DNA of 64,000 bases from Comamonas antarctica (GTDB taxonomy: Bacteria; Pseudomonadota; Gammaproteobacteria; Burkholderiales; Burkholderiaceae_C), in the NCBI RefSeq assembly GCF_013363755.1, contig NZ_CP054840.1, positions 2,101,501 through 2,165,500 on the forward strand, read 5' to 3'. The first letter of the stretch is position 1, and the number at the start of each line of letters is the position of its first letter. The notes beneath the pieces are model-generated. The model did no database searches. It saw only the letters and a program-made list of their open reading frames with translations, and was not told where the DNA came from. Of this stretch, positions 25,689-40,600 are shown piece after piece. Both the position numbers and the translations under genes were made by a program.

Positions 25689-28600
25689 TCACACCACGAC
25701 GTTGGTGATCTCCTGCTCGACCAGCACCGTGGCCCCGCCCCAGGCGTAGGACACGAAGCTGACATCGCCCACCACCGTGGCGGCTCCCTTGGTCGCTCCA
25801 GACATTACCACGCTGTCGCGCGCATCGCCAACGATTTGCAGCGTGTGCGACGGGCTGTCCGTGAGCTCCAGCACCGCCTGCGAGGTCAGGGTCAGCACCG
25901 AACCGGTATCGCCCGTGCCCAGATCGATGCGCTCGATGCTGCTGATGCGCGTGGGCGCGGTGGTGAACGTCAGGTTGATGCCGCCATCGAGCAGCAGCGT
26001 GTCGAAGCCCGTGCCGCCGCTGATCGACGCATAGTTCGGCGCCAGCAGCTGGATGACGTCGGAGCCCGCGCCGCCAATGAAGGTGTCGTTGCCTATGCCG
26101 CCGATCAGCAGGTCGTCGCCATTGCCGCCATCGAGGGTGTCGTTGCCCGAGCCGCCGCGCAGCAGGTCGTCGCCGTCGCCGCCGCGCAGGATGTCGTCGC
26201 CGCCATGCCCGTAGATGCGGTCGGCGCCCGCGGTGCCGGTGATGGTTTCGCTGGCGTTGCTGCCTTCGATGATGCCGCTCTGGTCGTTGAGGTTGTTGAC
26301 CAGATTCGCATCGAGCAGCCTGGCGACCGAGGCCGTCGAGGTGGCGCCCTGGGTGTCGGTGGCCGTGATGCTCAGCGCGTTGAGCACATCCGCGCTCAGC
26401 AGCGAGCCGTTGAGCAGCGTGCCGGCCTGGTCGGTGAGATGCACCGATGCCAGCAGTTCGTTGACCGCCTGGTTGCCGACCGCGCGGCCCGCGACCAGCG
26501 AGGTGATGACCAGCGTCGAACTCGGCGCGATCAGGTTGAGCACGCCGGCGTCGTTCTGCACGCTCAGCTGCAAGCCCAGTTCCGCGGCAATCGCCTGCGA
26601 AGCCGTGAGCTGTATCGGTGTCAGGCCCAGCGCCAGCACCGGCTGGTAGCGCACCGTCACCTGGCTCAGGTTGTTGTCGCGGTCGATCGCCGTCAGGTGC
26701 TGGGTGCCGAGGTTGACCAGGTTCAGCGCATCGACGCCGATCACCCCGAGCAATCCGCTCGATGCCAGCTGCACTTCGGGTGCGCGGTTGTTCGGGTTGA
26801 ACGTGGCGGGCGCCACCGCGCCGGTGTCGAAGGTCACCGATCCCGCGGCGCTGTCGCCATCGCGGTCGACGATGGTGAAGCCGACATCGGTGGTGTTGTC
26901 CAGGCCGCTGCTGCTGACGCTGGCCGCATCGACCAGCAGCTTGCCCTGGCCCAGCAGCTGGGTGATGATTGTCGCGTCGCTGCCGAAGCCGGTGACCAGA
27001 TCGACGTTCTTCAGCAGGATCTGCTGGTTGGTCTGGCCGGCGTTGGCCGCGTTGTAGCCGCCGATGAAGCCGCCCTGGGTGCTGATGCTGATCAGCGTGT
27101 CGTTGCCGACCTTGGCGAAGTGCAGATAGTTGGTCAGGTTGCCCGAGGTGAAGCCGATGCGCCCTTCCCCGACCAGCATCGACGCCAGGTCCAGCACGTC
27201 GCCGCCGGCCCAGGCGCTGGCGACGTTGAAGTCGGTGATGGTGTCGACCACGGGCGCTGCCACCGTCCCCTGGTCGCCGGACTCCCAGCGGAACACGTCC
27301 GTGCCCTCGCCGCCGGTCAGCGTGTCGGCGCCGCTGCCGCCCACCAGAATGTCGTTGCCGGCAAAGCCATTGAGCGTGTCGTTGCCCGCGCCGCCGCGCA
27401 GGATGTCGTTGCCCTGGTTGCCCAGCAGCGTGTCGTTGCCGCCATAGCCGTAGAGGCGCCGGCTCACGCCGGCCGCCAGGCCGTCCGGGCCGTCGAGCAC
27501 ATCGGCGCCCGCCGTGCCGGCCTCGAAGCCCGTGGCCGCGCGGCCCAGTACCGACTGCAGCAGCTGCACGTTGGCCAGCTGCGAAGCCGATGCGGTGCTG
27601 CTCAGGCCCGCGGTGTCCGTCACGGTCATGTTCAGCGTCGACAGCAGGTCCGCCGACAGCGCGCCCAGCAGGCTGGTGTCGAGATAGACCGTGCCCAGCA
27701 ACTCGTTGAGCCGCAGGCTGTCGATGGGCTGGCCGCTGAGCGAGGTGATGCGCAGCTGGTGCACCAGCAGCAGCGAGCTGAGCTCCACGCGCAAGCCCAG
27801 CTCGGCCGCCAGCGAGGCCGAGAACACGAAGGGATTGCGCAGCAGCGAGCCCACGCTGACGCCGCCGAACACCAGCGTGACCTCGCGGATGTTGTTGTTG
27901 GCATCGCTGGCCGTGAAGGCCTGCTGCTGGCCCAGGTCGATCAGCCCCAGCGCGTTCGCGCCAACCAGCCCCAGCAGTCCGCCGCTCTGGCCCACGCTGG
28001 CGACGGGCGCGACATTCGCCTGCACGGACGCGCGGATGCCCGTGGCCAGCAGGCTGTACTGGCCGCTCGACAGGTCGATGCTGAAGGTCTCGCCGCGCAG
28101 CGTGGTCACCGTGAGCGTCGACTGGTTGTCATACGAATACGCGTAGACCGAGGTCGAGGTGCCGGACTGCGTGACGGTGCGCGCGGCCGGGTTGTAGCTG
28201 AACTGGAAGCCGTCGACATTGACGCTCTGCACGTAGCCGCCATCGGCGCCAAAGGTCAGCGCCGCGCTGCCCTGCACGCTGCCGGCCGCCGTGAGCACCT
28301 GTGTCGTGGTCGGTGCGGCCACGGGCACGTCGTCGATCACGCTGACCGTGAGCTGCAGGTTGCTGGCCGCGCCGTTGTTCAGTACGCCGACGTTGAAGTC
28401 GCGCAGGTTCTCGCCATTGCCCGCGACATGGTCGAGCGGCCCGTACAGCGAGACCGTGTAGCGGCCCGCGTTGGCGCCGCTGCCGATCGACACCACGACG
28501 GCCACCGCGCCCGTGGCCGAGCCGATGTGCCCGGTCAGCGTGGACGTGCCGGCGCCGGTCCAGACGATGGCCTGGCCGCCCGAAGTCAAGGCCAGCGCCG

Positions 28601-31600
28601 GCGCCGAAAGCGTCAGCGCGGCATTGGCCGCCACGCCGGCAAACGTGCCGCTGACCACGGCCGGCACGGCGACGGACAGATCGTCCTCGTCGACCTGGAT
28701 CAGCTGGCGCGTGTTCGCCACCCCCACGCCTACCAGGCTCGCGGCATCGTTGCCGCTCACGTCCTGGATGGCGCTGGCATCATTGCCGGCGGTGGGGTCG
28801 GTGTAGTTCACGGTCACCACCGCGCCCGCCGCGACGGCGCTCGCCAGCGTCAGCACCACTGTGCTGCCCGAGACCGCGACCGCGCTCACGGCCACGGGTG
28901 CGCCATTGACGTTGACCACGAAGCTGCCCACGGGCGGCGCCGCGCCCAGCGCCTCGTCGAAGGCCAGCGTCAGCGCCGTCCCCGTCACGCTCGCCCCCTG
29001 CAGCACCGGCGGCAGCGTATCGAGCACCGCCACGCCGGTGCGCGTGGCCGCGTCGTTGCCGGCCAGGTCCTGGATCGCATTGGCATCGTTGCCCGCGGTG
29101 GGATCGGTATAGCCCACGGTCACGGTGGCGCCGTTGGCCAGCGGCGCGGCCAGCGTCAGCACGACGCTGGCGCCGGACACGGCAATGCCGGTGACCGCCA
29201 CCGCCGCGCCATTGGCGTTGACGACGAAGCTGCCGGCCGCGGGCAGGCGCAGCGGATCGATGGCTTCGCTGTAGGTCAGCACCAGCGTCGTGCCGCCCGC
29301 GCCGGTCACGGCGTTGACCAGCGTCGGCGGCGTGATGTCCGCGGTGAGTCCGGTGGCGGCATTGAGCGCATAGCCCGTGCCCAGGTTCAGCGACACATCG
29401 GTATAGCTGCCGGCGGCCACGCTGATGCTCGGCGGCGTGGCCGTGCCGTCCTGCGTGAACACCGCGGTCCAGGTGTTGGCGTTGAGCTGCGTGAAGCCGG
29501 ACAGCGCGCCGCCGGCCAGTACCACGTCGCTGGCCGTGAAACCGGTCACGGCCTCGCTGAACTCGAAGCTCACCGTCGTGGCCTCGCCGCGCGCCAGCAG
29601 CAGGTCGGAGGCGGTGATCAGCAGCGTCGGCGGCGTGGTGTCCGTCGACGGCACGGCGTTGACCACGGGCTGCGCGGCGATGCTGGCCGCATCATTGCCG
29701 GCGATGTCCTGGGTGGCGGCGGCATCGTTGCCCGCGCTTGGGTCGTTGTAGGCCAGCGTCACGTTGTCGCCGAACACCACGGCGCGCGCCAGGTTCAGCA
29801 CGACATTGCTGCCCGACACCGCGACACGGCTGACCGCCACCAGCGTGCCATTGATGCGCACCTCGAAGGCGCTCGCCAGCGGCAGCTGCGCGCCGTCCAG
29901 CGCTTCGCTGTAGGCCAGCGTGAGCTGGATGCCCGAGGCGTTGGTGGTGATCGACTGCAGCTGCGGCGGCGTGATGTCGGCCGTCAGGCCGGTGGCGGCA
30001 TCGAGCGTGTAGCCGGTGCCGGGGTTGGACGCGAGATCGGCATAGCTGTCCGCGGCGACGCTGACGCTGGGCGCGGCGGCCGTGCCGTCTTGCGTGAAGA
30101 CCGCGGTCCAGGTGGTGGCGTCGACCTGCGCAAATCCCGACAGCGTGCCGCCCTGCACCGCGACGTCGCCCGCCGCAAAGCCGCTCACGGCTTCGCTGAA
30201 GCTGAACGTGAGGGTCGTGGCCTCGCCATTGGACAGCGCCAGGTCGGACGCCGTGATCAGCAAGGTCGGCGCGATGATGTCGGCCGTCAGGCCCTGGGCG
30301 GCATCGAGCGTGTAGCCGGCGCCCGGGTTCAGGGCGATATCGGTATAGCTGCCGGCCGCGACGCTGACGCTGGGCGGCGTGGCGCTGCCGTCCTGCGTGA
30401 ACGTGGCCGTCCAGGTGGACGCATTGAGCTGCTGGAGGGAGCCCAGCGTGCCGCCTGCCACCGCCACGTCGGACAGGGCGAAGCCGCTCACGGGTTCGCT
30501 GAAGGCGAAAGTCAGGGTCGTGGTCTCGCCCGCGGCCAGGCGCAGGTCGGCCGCGGTGATCAGCAGGCTGGGCGGCTGCGTGTCGGGCACGAAATTGGTC
30601 ACGCCCGTGGCCGGCAGGCTCAGCGCGTCGTTGCCGGCCGCATCCTGGATGGCATTGGCGTCGTTGGCCGCGGACGGATCGGCATAGGCCACGCTGACGG
30701 CCGCCCCATTGGTCACGGCAGTCGCGAGCGTCAGCACCACGGTGCTGCCGGCGACGGCCGCGGACGTGACGGTGACCGGCGCGCCGTTGACGCTCACCGC
30801 GAAGCTGCCCGCGACCGGCGGCCGCAGCGCATCGAGCGGCTCGTCATAGCGCAGCACCAGCGTCGTGCCGTCGGTGCTGGTCGAGGCCGAGACGAACGCC
30901 GGCGGCGTGGTGTCGGGCACGGTATTGCTGACCACGGTGGCAGGCAGGCTGGCCGCATCGTTGCCTGCGGCGTCCTGGATGGCGTTGACGTCGTTGCCCG
31001 TGGTCGGATCGCTGTAGGCCACCGTGACCGCGGCGCCGTTGGCCACGGGCGTGGCCAGCGCCAGCACCACCGTGCTGCCGGCCACCGCCGCGCTGGTCAC
31101 CGTGACCGGCGTGCCGTTGACGCTGACGACGAAACTGCCAGCGCTGGGCGCATTGGCCGCATCGAGCGCTTCGTTGTAGTTCAGCACCAGCGTGCTGCCA
31201 TCGGCGCCCGTGGCCGCCGAGACGAACTGCGGCGGCGTGGTGTCGGGCACGATGTTGCTCACGCTCGTGGCCGGCAGGCTGGCGGCATCGTTGCCGGCCG
31301 CGTCCTGGATGGCATTGGCGTCGTTGGCGGGGCTCGGATCGTTGTAGGCAACGCTCACCGCTGCGCCATTGGCGACCGGCGTGGCCAGCACCAGCAGCAG
31401 CGTGTTGCCGGCCACGGCGGTACTGGTCACCGCCACGGGCGTGCCATTGACGTTGACCACGAAGCTGCCGCCCGCGGGCAGGTTGGCTGGATCGAGCGCC
31501 TCGTCGTAGCTCAGCACCAGCGCGCTGCCGTCGGCGCTGGTGGCCGCCGAGACGAACGCCGGCGGCGTGGTATCGGGCACGGTATTGCTGACGCCGGTCG

Positions 31601-34600
31601 CCGGCAGGCTCGCGGCATCGTTGCCCGCGGCGTCCTGGATCGCGCCGGCGTCGTTGCCCGGCGTGGGATCGTCGTAGGCCACGGTGACCGCGGCGCCGTG
31701 GGCGACCGGGGTGGCCAGCGTCAGCTGCACCGTGCTGCCCACGACCGCCACACCCGTGACCGCGACCGGCGCACCGCCGACGTTGACCACAAAGCTGCCG
31801 GCGGGCGGCGGATTGGCCGCATCGAGCGCCTCGTTGAAGCCCAGCACCAGCGCCGCGCCGTCGGGGCTGGTCTGCGCCGAGACGAAAACCGGCGCCGCCG
31901 TGTCGGGCACGGTGTTGTTGACCAGCGTCGGCGCGAGGCTTGCCGCATCGTTGCCCGCGAAGTCCTGGATGGCGCCGGCATCGTCGAGCGCCGTCGGATC
32001 GGTGTACCCCACGCTGACCACCGCGCCATTCGCCACGGCCGTGGCCAGCGTCAAGACCAGGGTGCTGCCCGCGACACCCACGGCGGTCACCGCCACCAGC
32101 GCACCATCGACATTGACGGCGAAGCTGTTGGCCGCGGGCGGATTGGCGCCGTCGAGCGCCTCGCTGTAGGTCAGCACCAGCGCCGTGCCGTCGCTGCTGG
32201 TCACCGCCGAGACGAACGCCGGCGCCGTGGTGTCCGGCACGGTATTGTTGACGGCCATGGGCGCAAAGCCGGCCGCGTCGTTGCCGGCCAGGTCCTGGAT
32301 GGCACTGGCGTCGTTGCCCGCGGTGGGATCGTTGTAGCCCAAGCTCACCGCGGCGCCGTTGGCCACCGGCGTCGCCAGGCCCAGCACCACGCTGGCGCCG
32401 GCCACGCTGACGCTGGTCACGGCCACGGCGGCGCCGTTGACGGTCACGGCAAAGCTGCTGGCAGCCGGCGGATTGGCCGCATCGAGCGTCTCGTTGTAGC
32501 TCAGCACCAGGCTCGCGCCGTCGCCGCTGGTCATGGCCGAAACCGCGATCGGCGGCGTGGTGTCGGGCACGGTGTTGCTCACGCCGGTCACGGGCAGGCT
32601 GGCTGCATCGTTGCCGGCCAGGTCCTGGATCGCGGCCGCGTCGTTGCCGGCGCCGGGGTCGGCGTACGCCACGCTCACCACGGCGCCATGCGCCACCGGG
32701 CTGGCCAGCGCCAGCACCAGGGAATTGCCCGCCACGCCCACGCTGTCCACGGCCACCAGCGTGCCGTTGACGTTGACGGCAAAGCTGGCTGCGGGCGGCA
32801 GGTTGGCCGCATCGAGCAACTCGCTGTAGCTCAGCACCAGGCTGGCGCCATCGGGGCTGGTGACGGCAGAGACGAAAGTCGGCGGCGTGGTGTCGGGCAC
32901 GGTGTTGTTCACGCCGGTCTCCGCCAGGCTCACGGCGTCGTTGCCGGCCAGGTCCTGGATCGCGGCGGGGTCGTCGCCCACGCCGGGGTCCTGGTACGCC
33001 ACCGTGACCGCGGCGCCATTGGCGACCGGCGCTGCCAGCGTCAGCACCACGCTGCTGCCCGCGACCGCCACGGCATTGACCGTGACGGGCGCGCCATTGA
33101 CATTGACCACGAAGCTGCCTGCGGACGGCGGGTTGGCCGCATCGAGCGGTTCGCTGTAGGCCAGCACCAGCGTGGCGCCATCGGCGCTGGTCTGCGCCGA
33201 AACGAACACCGGCGCCACCGCGTCGGGCACCAGATTGGTCACGCTGGCAGGCGCCAGGCTTGCCGCATCGTTGCCGGCCGCGTCCTGGATGGCGCTGGTG
33301 TCGTCGGCGCCCGAAGGGTCCGTATAGGCGACCGTCACCACCGCGCCATAGGCCACGGGCGTCGCCAGCGTCAGCTGCACGGTGTTGCCGACGATCGCCA
33401 CCGCGGCGATGGCCGCTGGCGCGCCGTTGACATTGACCGCAAAGCTGCTTGACGCCGGCGGATTCCCCGCGTCCAGCGCTTCGTCATAGCTCAGCACCAG
33501 CGTGCTGCCGTCGGGACTGGTGGCGGCCGAGACGAAGGTCGGCGTATTGCCATCGGGCACGAGGTTGTTGACGCCGGTGGCCGGCAGGCTCAGGGCATCG
33601 TTGCCGGCCGCATCCTGGATCGCGCCGCTGTCGTTGCCGCCTGAGGGGTCGGTATAGGCCACGGTCACGGGCTGGCCGCTGAGCACCGCAGTCGCCAATG
33701 TCAGCACCACGCTGCTGCCGAGAATCTCCACGGCGCTCACTGCTGCCGCGCTGCCGCCGACATTGACCACGAAGTCGCCGATGGCCGGCGGATTGCTCGC
33801 ATCGAGCGCGCCATCGTAGGTCAGCACCACGCGGTCGCCGCCAGCGTTGGTGGATGCCGACACGAACACCGGCGCTGTCGTATCGGGAACGAGATTGCTC
33901 ACGCCCGTGGTCGGCAGGCTGGCCGCGTCGTTGCCGGCCGCGTCCTGGATCGCAGCCGTGTCGTCGGTCGGCAGGGGATCGGCATAGGCCACGCTCACCG
34001 CCGCGCCATTGGCCACGGGCGTGGCCAGCGTCAGCACCACGCTGTTGCCGGCAATCGCCACCGCGGTCACCGCCACGGCCGCGCCGCCCACGGTGACGGT
34101 GAAGCTGGCCGCGTCGGGCGGATTGCCTGCATCCAGCGCCTCGCTGTAGCCCAGCACCAGCGTGGCGCCGTCGGTACTGGTGGCAGCCGAGACGAAACTC
34201 GGCGGCGTGGCATCGGCAACGGTGTTGTTGACGCCGGTCTCGGGCAGCGCCGCCGCATCGTTGCCGGCCAGGTCCTGAATCGCGTTCAGGTCGTTGGCCG
34301 CGGAAGGATCGGCGTACGCCACCGTCACCGTGGCGCCATTGCCGACCGGGGCCGCCAGCGTGAGCAGCACCGCATTGCCGGCAATCGCCACGGCGCTCAC
34401 GGCCACGGGCGCGCCATTGACATTGACGACGAAGCTGGCGGCCGCGGGCGGATTCGCGGCATCCAGCGCCTCGCTGTAGACCAGCTGCAGCGTGGCGCCA
34501 TCGGCGCTGGTCTGCGCCGAGACGAAGCTCGGCGCGCTGGTGTCGGGAACGGCGTTGTTCACGCTGGTCACCGGCAGGCTGGCCGCATCGTTGCCCGCGG

Positions 34601-37600
34601 CATCCTGGATCGCATTGACCTCGTCGCCCGGTGTCTGGTCGGCGTAGGCCACGGTCACGGCCGCAGCGTTCGGCACGGCCGTGGCCAGCGTCAGCACCAC
34701 GCTGCTGCCAGAGACGGCCACCGCGGTCACCGCGACGGCTACTCCATTGACATTGACCGCAAAGCTGCTTGCCGGCGGCGGATTGGCGGCATCGAGCGCT
34801 TCGTTGTAGCTGAGCACCAGCGCCGCGCCATCGACACTGGTGACGGCCGAGACGAACACCGGCGCCGTGGTGTCGGGCACGGTGTTGGCCACGCCCGTGG
34901 GCGGCAGGCTCGCGGCATCGTTGCCGGCCGCATCCTGGACCGCGCCAAGGTCATTGCCGGTGCTGGGATCGGTATACGCCACCGTCACCGCGGCGCCGTT
35001 GGCCACCGGCGCGGCCAGCGCCAGCACCACGCTGCTGCCGGCAATGGTGACGCCGGTCACTGCCACCACGGCGCCGTTGACGTTGACCACGAAGGCGCCG
35101 GCCGCGGGCGGATTGGCGGCATCGAGCGCTTCGCTGTAGTTGAGCTGCAGCGTCGTGCCGTCGGTACCGGTCTGGGCCGAGACGAAGCGCGGCGGCGTGG
35201 TGTCGGGCACCACGTTGTTGACGCTGGTCGCAGGCAGGCTGGCCGCGTCGTTGCCGGCTGCATCCTGCACCGCGCCGGTGTCGTTGCCGGGCGTCGGATC
35301 GGAATACGAGACCGCCACGGCCGCGCCGCTGGCCACCGCGCTGGCCAGTGCCAGCACCAGCGTGTTGCCTACCACGCTCACGCCGCTCACGGCCACCGGG
35401 GCGCCGTTCACGGTGACGACAAAGCTGCCGATCGCGGGCAGGTTGACGCCGTCGAGGGCTTCGCTGTAGGTCAGCTGCAGCGTGCTGCCATCGGCGCTGG
35501 TCACCGCCGACACGAACACCGGCGCCGTGGTATCGGGCACGTTGTTGACCACGCCGACATTCGCCAGGCTGGCCGCATCGTTGCCCGCGGCGTCCTGGAT
35601 CGCGCCCGCGTCGTTGCCGGCCGTGGGATCGCTATAGGACAGGCTCACGGCCACGCCGTTCGTCACGGGCGTACCCAGCGTCAGCACGACGGTGCTGCCG
35701 ACCACGGCCACGGCGGTGACCGGCAGGGCCACGCCGCCCGCGCTCACCGCGAAGCTGCCCAGCGGCGGCGGATTGGCGGCGTCAAGCGCGCCGTCGTAGG
35801 TCAGCACCAGGCTTGCGCCATCGGCGCTGGTCACGGCGGACAAGAACACCGGCGCCGTGCTGTCGGGCACCAGATTGCTCACCGCGGTCTCGGCAAGGCT
35901 GGCGGCGTCGTTGCCCGCGGCGTCCTGGACGGCATTCGCATCGTTGCTGACCGTGGGATCGGCATACGACACGGTGACGGTGGCGCCATGGGGCACCGGC
36001 GTGTCCAGCAGCAGCACCACGCTGGTGCCGCTCACGGCAGCGGTGGCCACCGCGACCGGGGCGCCATTGACACGCACGACGAAGCTGGTGACCGCGGGCG
36101 GGTTGGACGCATCAAGCGCTTCGCCGTAGGTCAGCGTGAGCGCCGTGCCATCGGCGCTGGTGGCCGCGGAGACAAAGGCTGGCGGCGTGGTGTCGGGCAC
36201 GGTGTTGTCCACGCCGGTGACCGGCAGGCTGGCCGCGTCGTTGCCGGCCGCATCCTGGATCGCGCCGGGGTCGTTGCCGGCGCTCGGATCGTCGTAGGCC
36301 ACCGTCACCACGGCGCCGTTGACCACCGGCGTGGCCAGGATCAGCAGCACGCCGGCGCCGCTCACGCTGACCGCGGTCACCGCCACGGGCGCGCCGTTGA
36401 CGGTCACCGCGAAGCTCGCCGCGGCCGGCGGATTGGCCGCGTCGAGCGGCTCGCTGTAGGTCAACTGCAGCGTGGCGCCATCGGCACTGGTCTGGGCCGA
36501 GACGAAGGTCGGCGCAAGCGTGTCCGGCACCAGGTTGTCGACGGCGATCGGCGCGAGGCTGGCGGCATCGTTGCCGGCGGCGTCCTGAACGGCATTGGCG
36601 TCATTGCCGGCCGTGGGATCGGCATAGGCGACGGTGACCACCGCCCCGTTGGCGACGGCCGACGCCAGCGTCAGCACCACGGTGCTGCCGGCAACCGCCA
36701 CGCCGGTGACCGCGACCGCCGCTCCGTTCACGCTGACGGCGAAACTGCCCAGCGCCGGAGGATGGGCCGGATCCAGCGCTTCGTCATAGCTCAGCACCAG
36801 GCTCGCCCCATCGCTGCTCGTGGCGGCCGACACAAAGGTCGGGCTGACGCCGTCGGGCACCAGGTTGTTGACCCCGGTCTCCGGCAGGTTGGCCGCATCG
36901 TTGCCGGCGGGGTCCTGCACCGACCCGGGATCGTCCGCGCCGGGAGCGACATAGGCCACCGTGACGCTGGCGCCCGCAGGAATCGCGCTGCTCATTCCCA
37001 GCACGACCTTGTTGCCCGAGACGAACAGGCTGCGCAATCCGACCGCCGCGCCATTGACCCGGACCGTGAAGTTGCCGATGTCGGGCGGATTGGCCATGTC
37101 GAGCGGCTTGTCGTAGGTGAGCGTGAGCTCGCTGCCGTCCGCGCTGGTGGCGGCCGAGACGAACACCGGGGGCACGCCATCGGGCACCAGATTGCTGACA
37201 TTCGTCGCCGGCAGGCTGATCGCATCGTTGCCAGCCGCGTCCTGGATCGCCGCGCCATCGTTGCCCGCCGAGGGGTCGGTGTAGGCCACCGTCACGGCCG
37301 CCCCATACGGCACGGCGCTGCTCAGCGTCAGCACCAGCGTGCTGCCATTCGTGCCCACACCCGCCACCGCCACGGCAGTGCCGTTGACGGTGACGGCAAA
37401 CGCGGCCGCGTCCGGCGGATTGGCCGCATCCAGCGCCTCGCTGTAGGTCAGCACCAGCGTGGTTCCATCGCTGCTGGTGACGGCCGACACGAAGACCGGC
37501 GCCGTGGTGTCCGGCACCGCGTTGCTGACGCCGGTCTCGGCCAGGGTCACGGCATCGTTGCCGGCCAGGTCCTGGATGGCCGCGCCATCGTTGCCCGGCG

Positions 37601-40600
37601 TGGGATCGGCATAGGCCACCGTCACCGCAGCGCCGTTGGCGACCGGCGTGGCGAGGGTCAGGACCACGCTGCTGCCCGCAATGGCCACCGCCGCGACCGG
37701 CACGGACGCGCCATTCACGCTGACGACGAAACTGCCCGCGGCCGGAGGGTTGGCCGCGTCGAGCGTCTCGCCATAGGTCAACACGATGCTCGCGCCATCG
37801 CCGCTGGTCACGGCGGACAGGAACACCGGCGCTGCGGTGTCTGGAACGTTGTTGGTCACCACGGTTTCCGGCAAGGCCGCGGCATCATTGCCCGAGGCAT
37901 CCTGCACCGCGTTGGCGTCGTCACCCGACGTCGGATCGGCATAGGCCACGGTGACCACGGCGCCGTTGGCCACGGGCGCCGGCAGCGTCAGCACCACCGT
38001 GCTGCCGCTCACGGCGGCGGCGGTCACCACCACCGGCGCGCCGTCGATGTTGACCGTGAAGCTGCCGGGCAGCGGCGGGTTGGCGGCATCGAGCGGGCCG
38101 TCATAGCTCAGCACCAGCGTGCTGCCGTCGGCGCTGGTCGCGGCCGAGACGAACACCGGCGGCGTGACATCGGCGACGATATTGCTGACATTGGTGGCCG
38201 GCAGGCTCGCGGCATCATTGCCCGCCGCGTCCTGGATCGCGTTGGCATCGTTGGCAGCCGAGGGGTCGGAGTACGCCACGCTGACCGCCGCGCCCTCGGT
38301 CACGGGCGTCGCCAGCGTCAGCAGCAGCTTGCTGCCGTCGACCGCAACGCCGGTCACTGCCACCGCGGCACCGTTCACGGTGACGGAAAAGGCATCCGCA
38401 GCCGGCAGGTTGGCCGCGTCCAGCGCTTCGCTATAGCTCAGTTGCAGCGTGGCGCCATCCGCGCTGGTCACGGCCGAGACGAAGGCCGGCGGCGTGGCGT
38501 CCGGCACGGTGTTGCTGACGCCGACCGGGCCCAGGCTCGCGGCGTCGTTGCCCGCCGCGTCCTGGATCGCATTGGGATCATTGCCGGCGGACGGGTCGGT
38601 ATAGGCCAGGCGCACCACCGCGCCGTTGGCGACGGGCGTGGCCAGCGTCAGCACCACGCTGCTGCCGTTCACCGCCACGCCATTGACCGCCACGGGTACG
38701 CCATCGACGGTCACGGCGAAGCTGCCTGCGGCCGGGAGGCTGGCTGCATCGAGCGCTTCGTCATAGGTCAGCACCAGCGCCGCGCCATCGGCGCTGGTCT
38801 GCGCGGAAACGAAGTTCGGCGCCGCGGTGTCGGGCACCTGATTGGCGACGCTCACCGGCAGCAGGCTTGCGGCATCGTTGCCGGCCACCCCCTGGATCGC
38901 GTTGGCGTCATTGCCATTGGATGGATCGGTGTAGGCCACCGTGACGACGGCGCCATGGGGCACGGGAGTGGCCAGCGTCAGCACCACGTTTACGCCATCG
39001 ATCGCAACGCCCGCGACCAAAATCGGCACGCCGCCGACGGTCACGCTGAAACTGCCCGCGCCCGGAGGGTTGGCCGCATCGAGCGGCTGGTCGTAGCTCA
39101 GCACCAGGGCCGCGCCATCGGCGCTGGTCGCTGCCGAGACAAAGGTCGGGCTAGTGCCATCGGGCACCAGGTTGTTGACCGCGGTGGCGGGCAGGTCCAC
39201 CACATCGTTGCCGGCCGCATCCTGCAGGGCTGCCGCATCGTTGCCCGTCGACGGATCGGCATAGGCCACGCTCACCGCCGCGCCGGCTGTGACCGCGCTG
39301 GCCAGCGTCAGCACCACCGTGCTGCCCGCCACCGCCACGCTGCCAACCAGCACCGGCGCGCCGTTCACGGTGACGGTGAAAGCGCCGGGCGCGGGCGGGT
39401 TGGCCGCATCGAGCGCTTCGTCATAGCTCAGCACCAGCGTGGCGCCGTCGGCGCTGGTGGCGGCTGCGACAAACGCCGGAGGCGTGGTGTCGGGCACGGC
39501 GTTGTTGACCGCGGTGGGCGCGAGGCTTGCGGCATCATTGCCCGCCGCATCCTGGATGGCGTCGAGGTCGTTGCCGGGACCAGGATCGGTATAGGCCACC
39601 GTGACCGGCACGCCCGTCGGCACGGGCGTGGCCAGCGTCAGCACCACGCTGCTGCCTGCCGCGGCCACGCCGGTGACGGCCACGGCCGTGCCGTTGACCG
39701 TGACCACAAAGGCGCCCGCGGGCGGCAGATTGCCCGCATCCAGCACTTCGCCATAGCTCAGTTGCACGGTGCTGCCATCCGCACTGGTCATTGCCGAAAC
39801 AAAGGCCGGCGGCGTGGTGTCGGGCACGAGGTTGGTGACGCCCGTGCTGGACAGGCTCGCGGCATCGTTGCCGGCTGCATCCTGGATGGCGCTGGCGTCA
39901 TTGCCCGGCGTGGGGTCGTTGTAGACCACGCTCACCGCCGAGCCATGGGCCACCGGTGTGGCCAGCGTCAGCACGACCGCGTTGCCGACGACCGCTGCAC
40001 CCACCACGGCGACCGCAGTGCCGTCGACATTGACCACAAAGCTGTCCACCGCGGGCGGATGGGCCGCATCGAGCGGCTCGCTGTAGGTCAGCACCAGCGT
40101 CGCGCCCTGCGCGCCGGTCTGCGCCGCGACAAAGGTCGGCGCAGCGGTATCGGGCACCTGGTTGCTCACCACCGTCGCGGGCAGATTGGCGGCATCGTTG
40201 CCTGCCGCATCCTGGATCGCGGCGGCGTCATCGCCGGTCGACGGATCCGCATAGGCGACCGTGACCCCCGCGCCATTGGCGATGGGCGCGGCCAGCGTCA
40301 GCACCACCGTGCTGCCGACGATGGTCACGGCCGTGACCGCCACCGGCGCGCCATCGACATTGACCACGAAGCTGCCGGCGGCCGGCGGATTGGCCGCATC
40401 GAGCGCTTCGTCATAGGTCAGCACCAGCGTGCCACCATCGGCGCTGGTGGCCGCCGAGACAAAGGCGGGCGGCGTGCCGTCGGGCACCGTGTTGCTCACG
40501 CCCGTGGCGGGAAGGCTCGCGGCATCGTTGCCGGCAGCGTCCTGGATGGCATTGCCGTCATTGCCGGTGGTTGGATCGTTGTAGGCGACGTTCACGGCCT

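Noticed and set aside
25836..33452. Very long plus-strand open frame (over 2,500 codons) opposite the adhesin
   Set aside because: It is the antisense of the repeat array. The GC-rich wobble pattern of the 330-bp unit removes stop codons in this phase in every copy. The product is a His/Arg/Gly-rich repetitive sequence without family resemblance or ribosome site.
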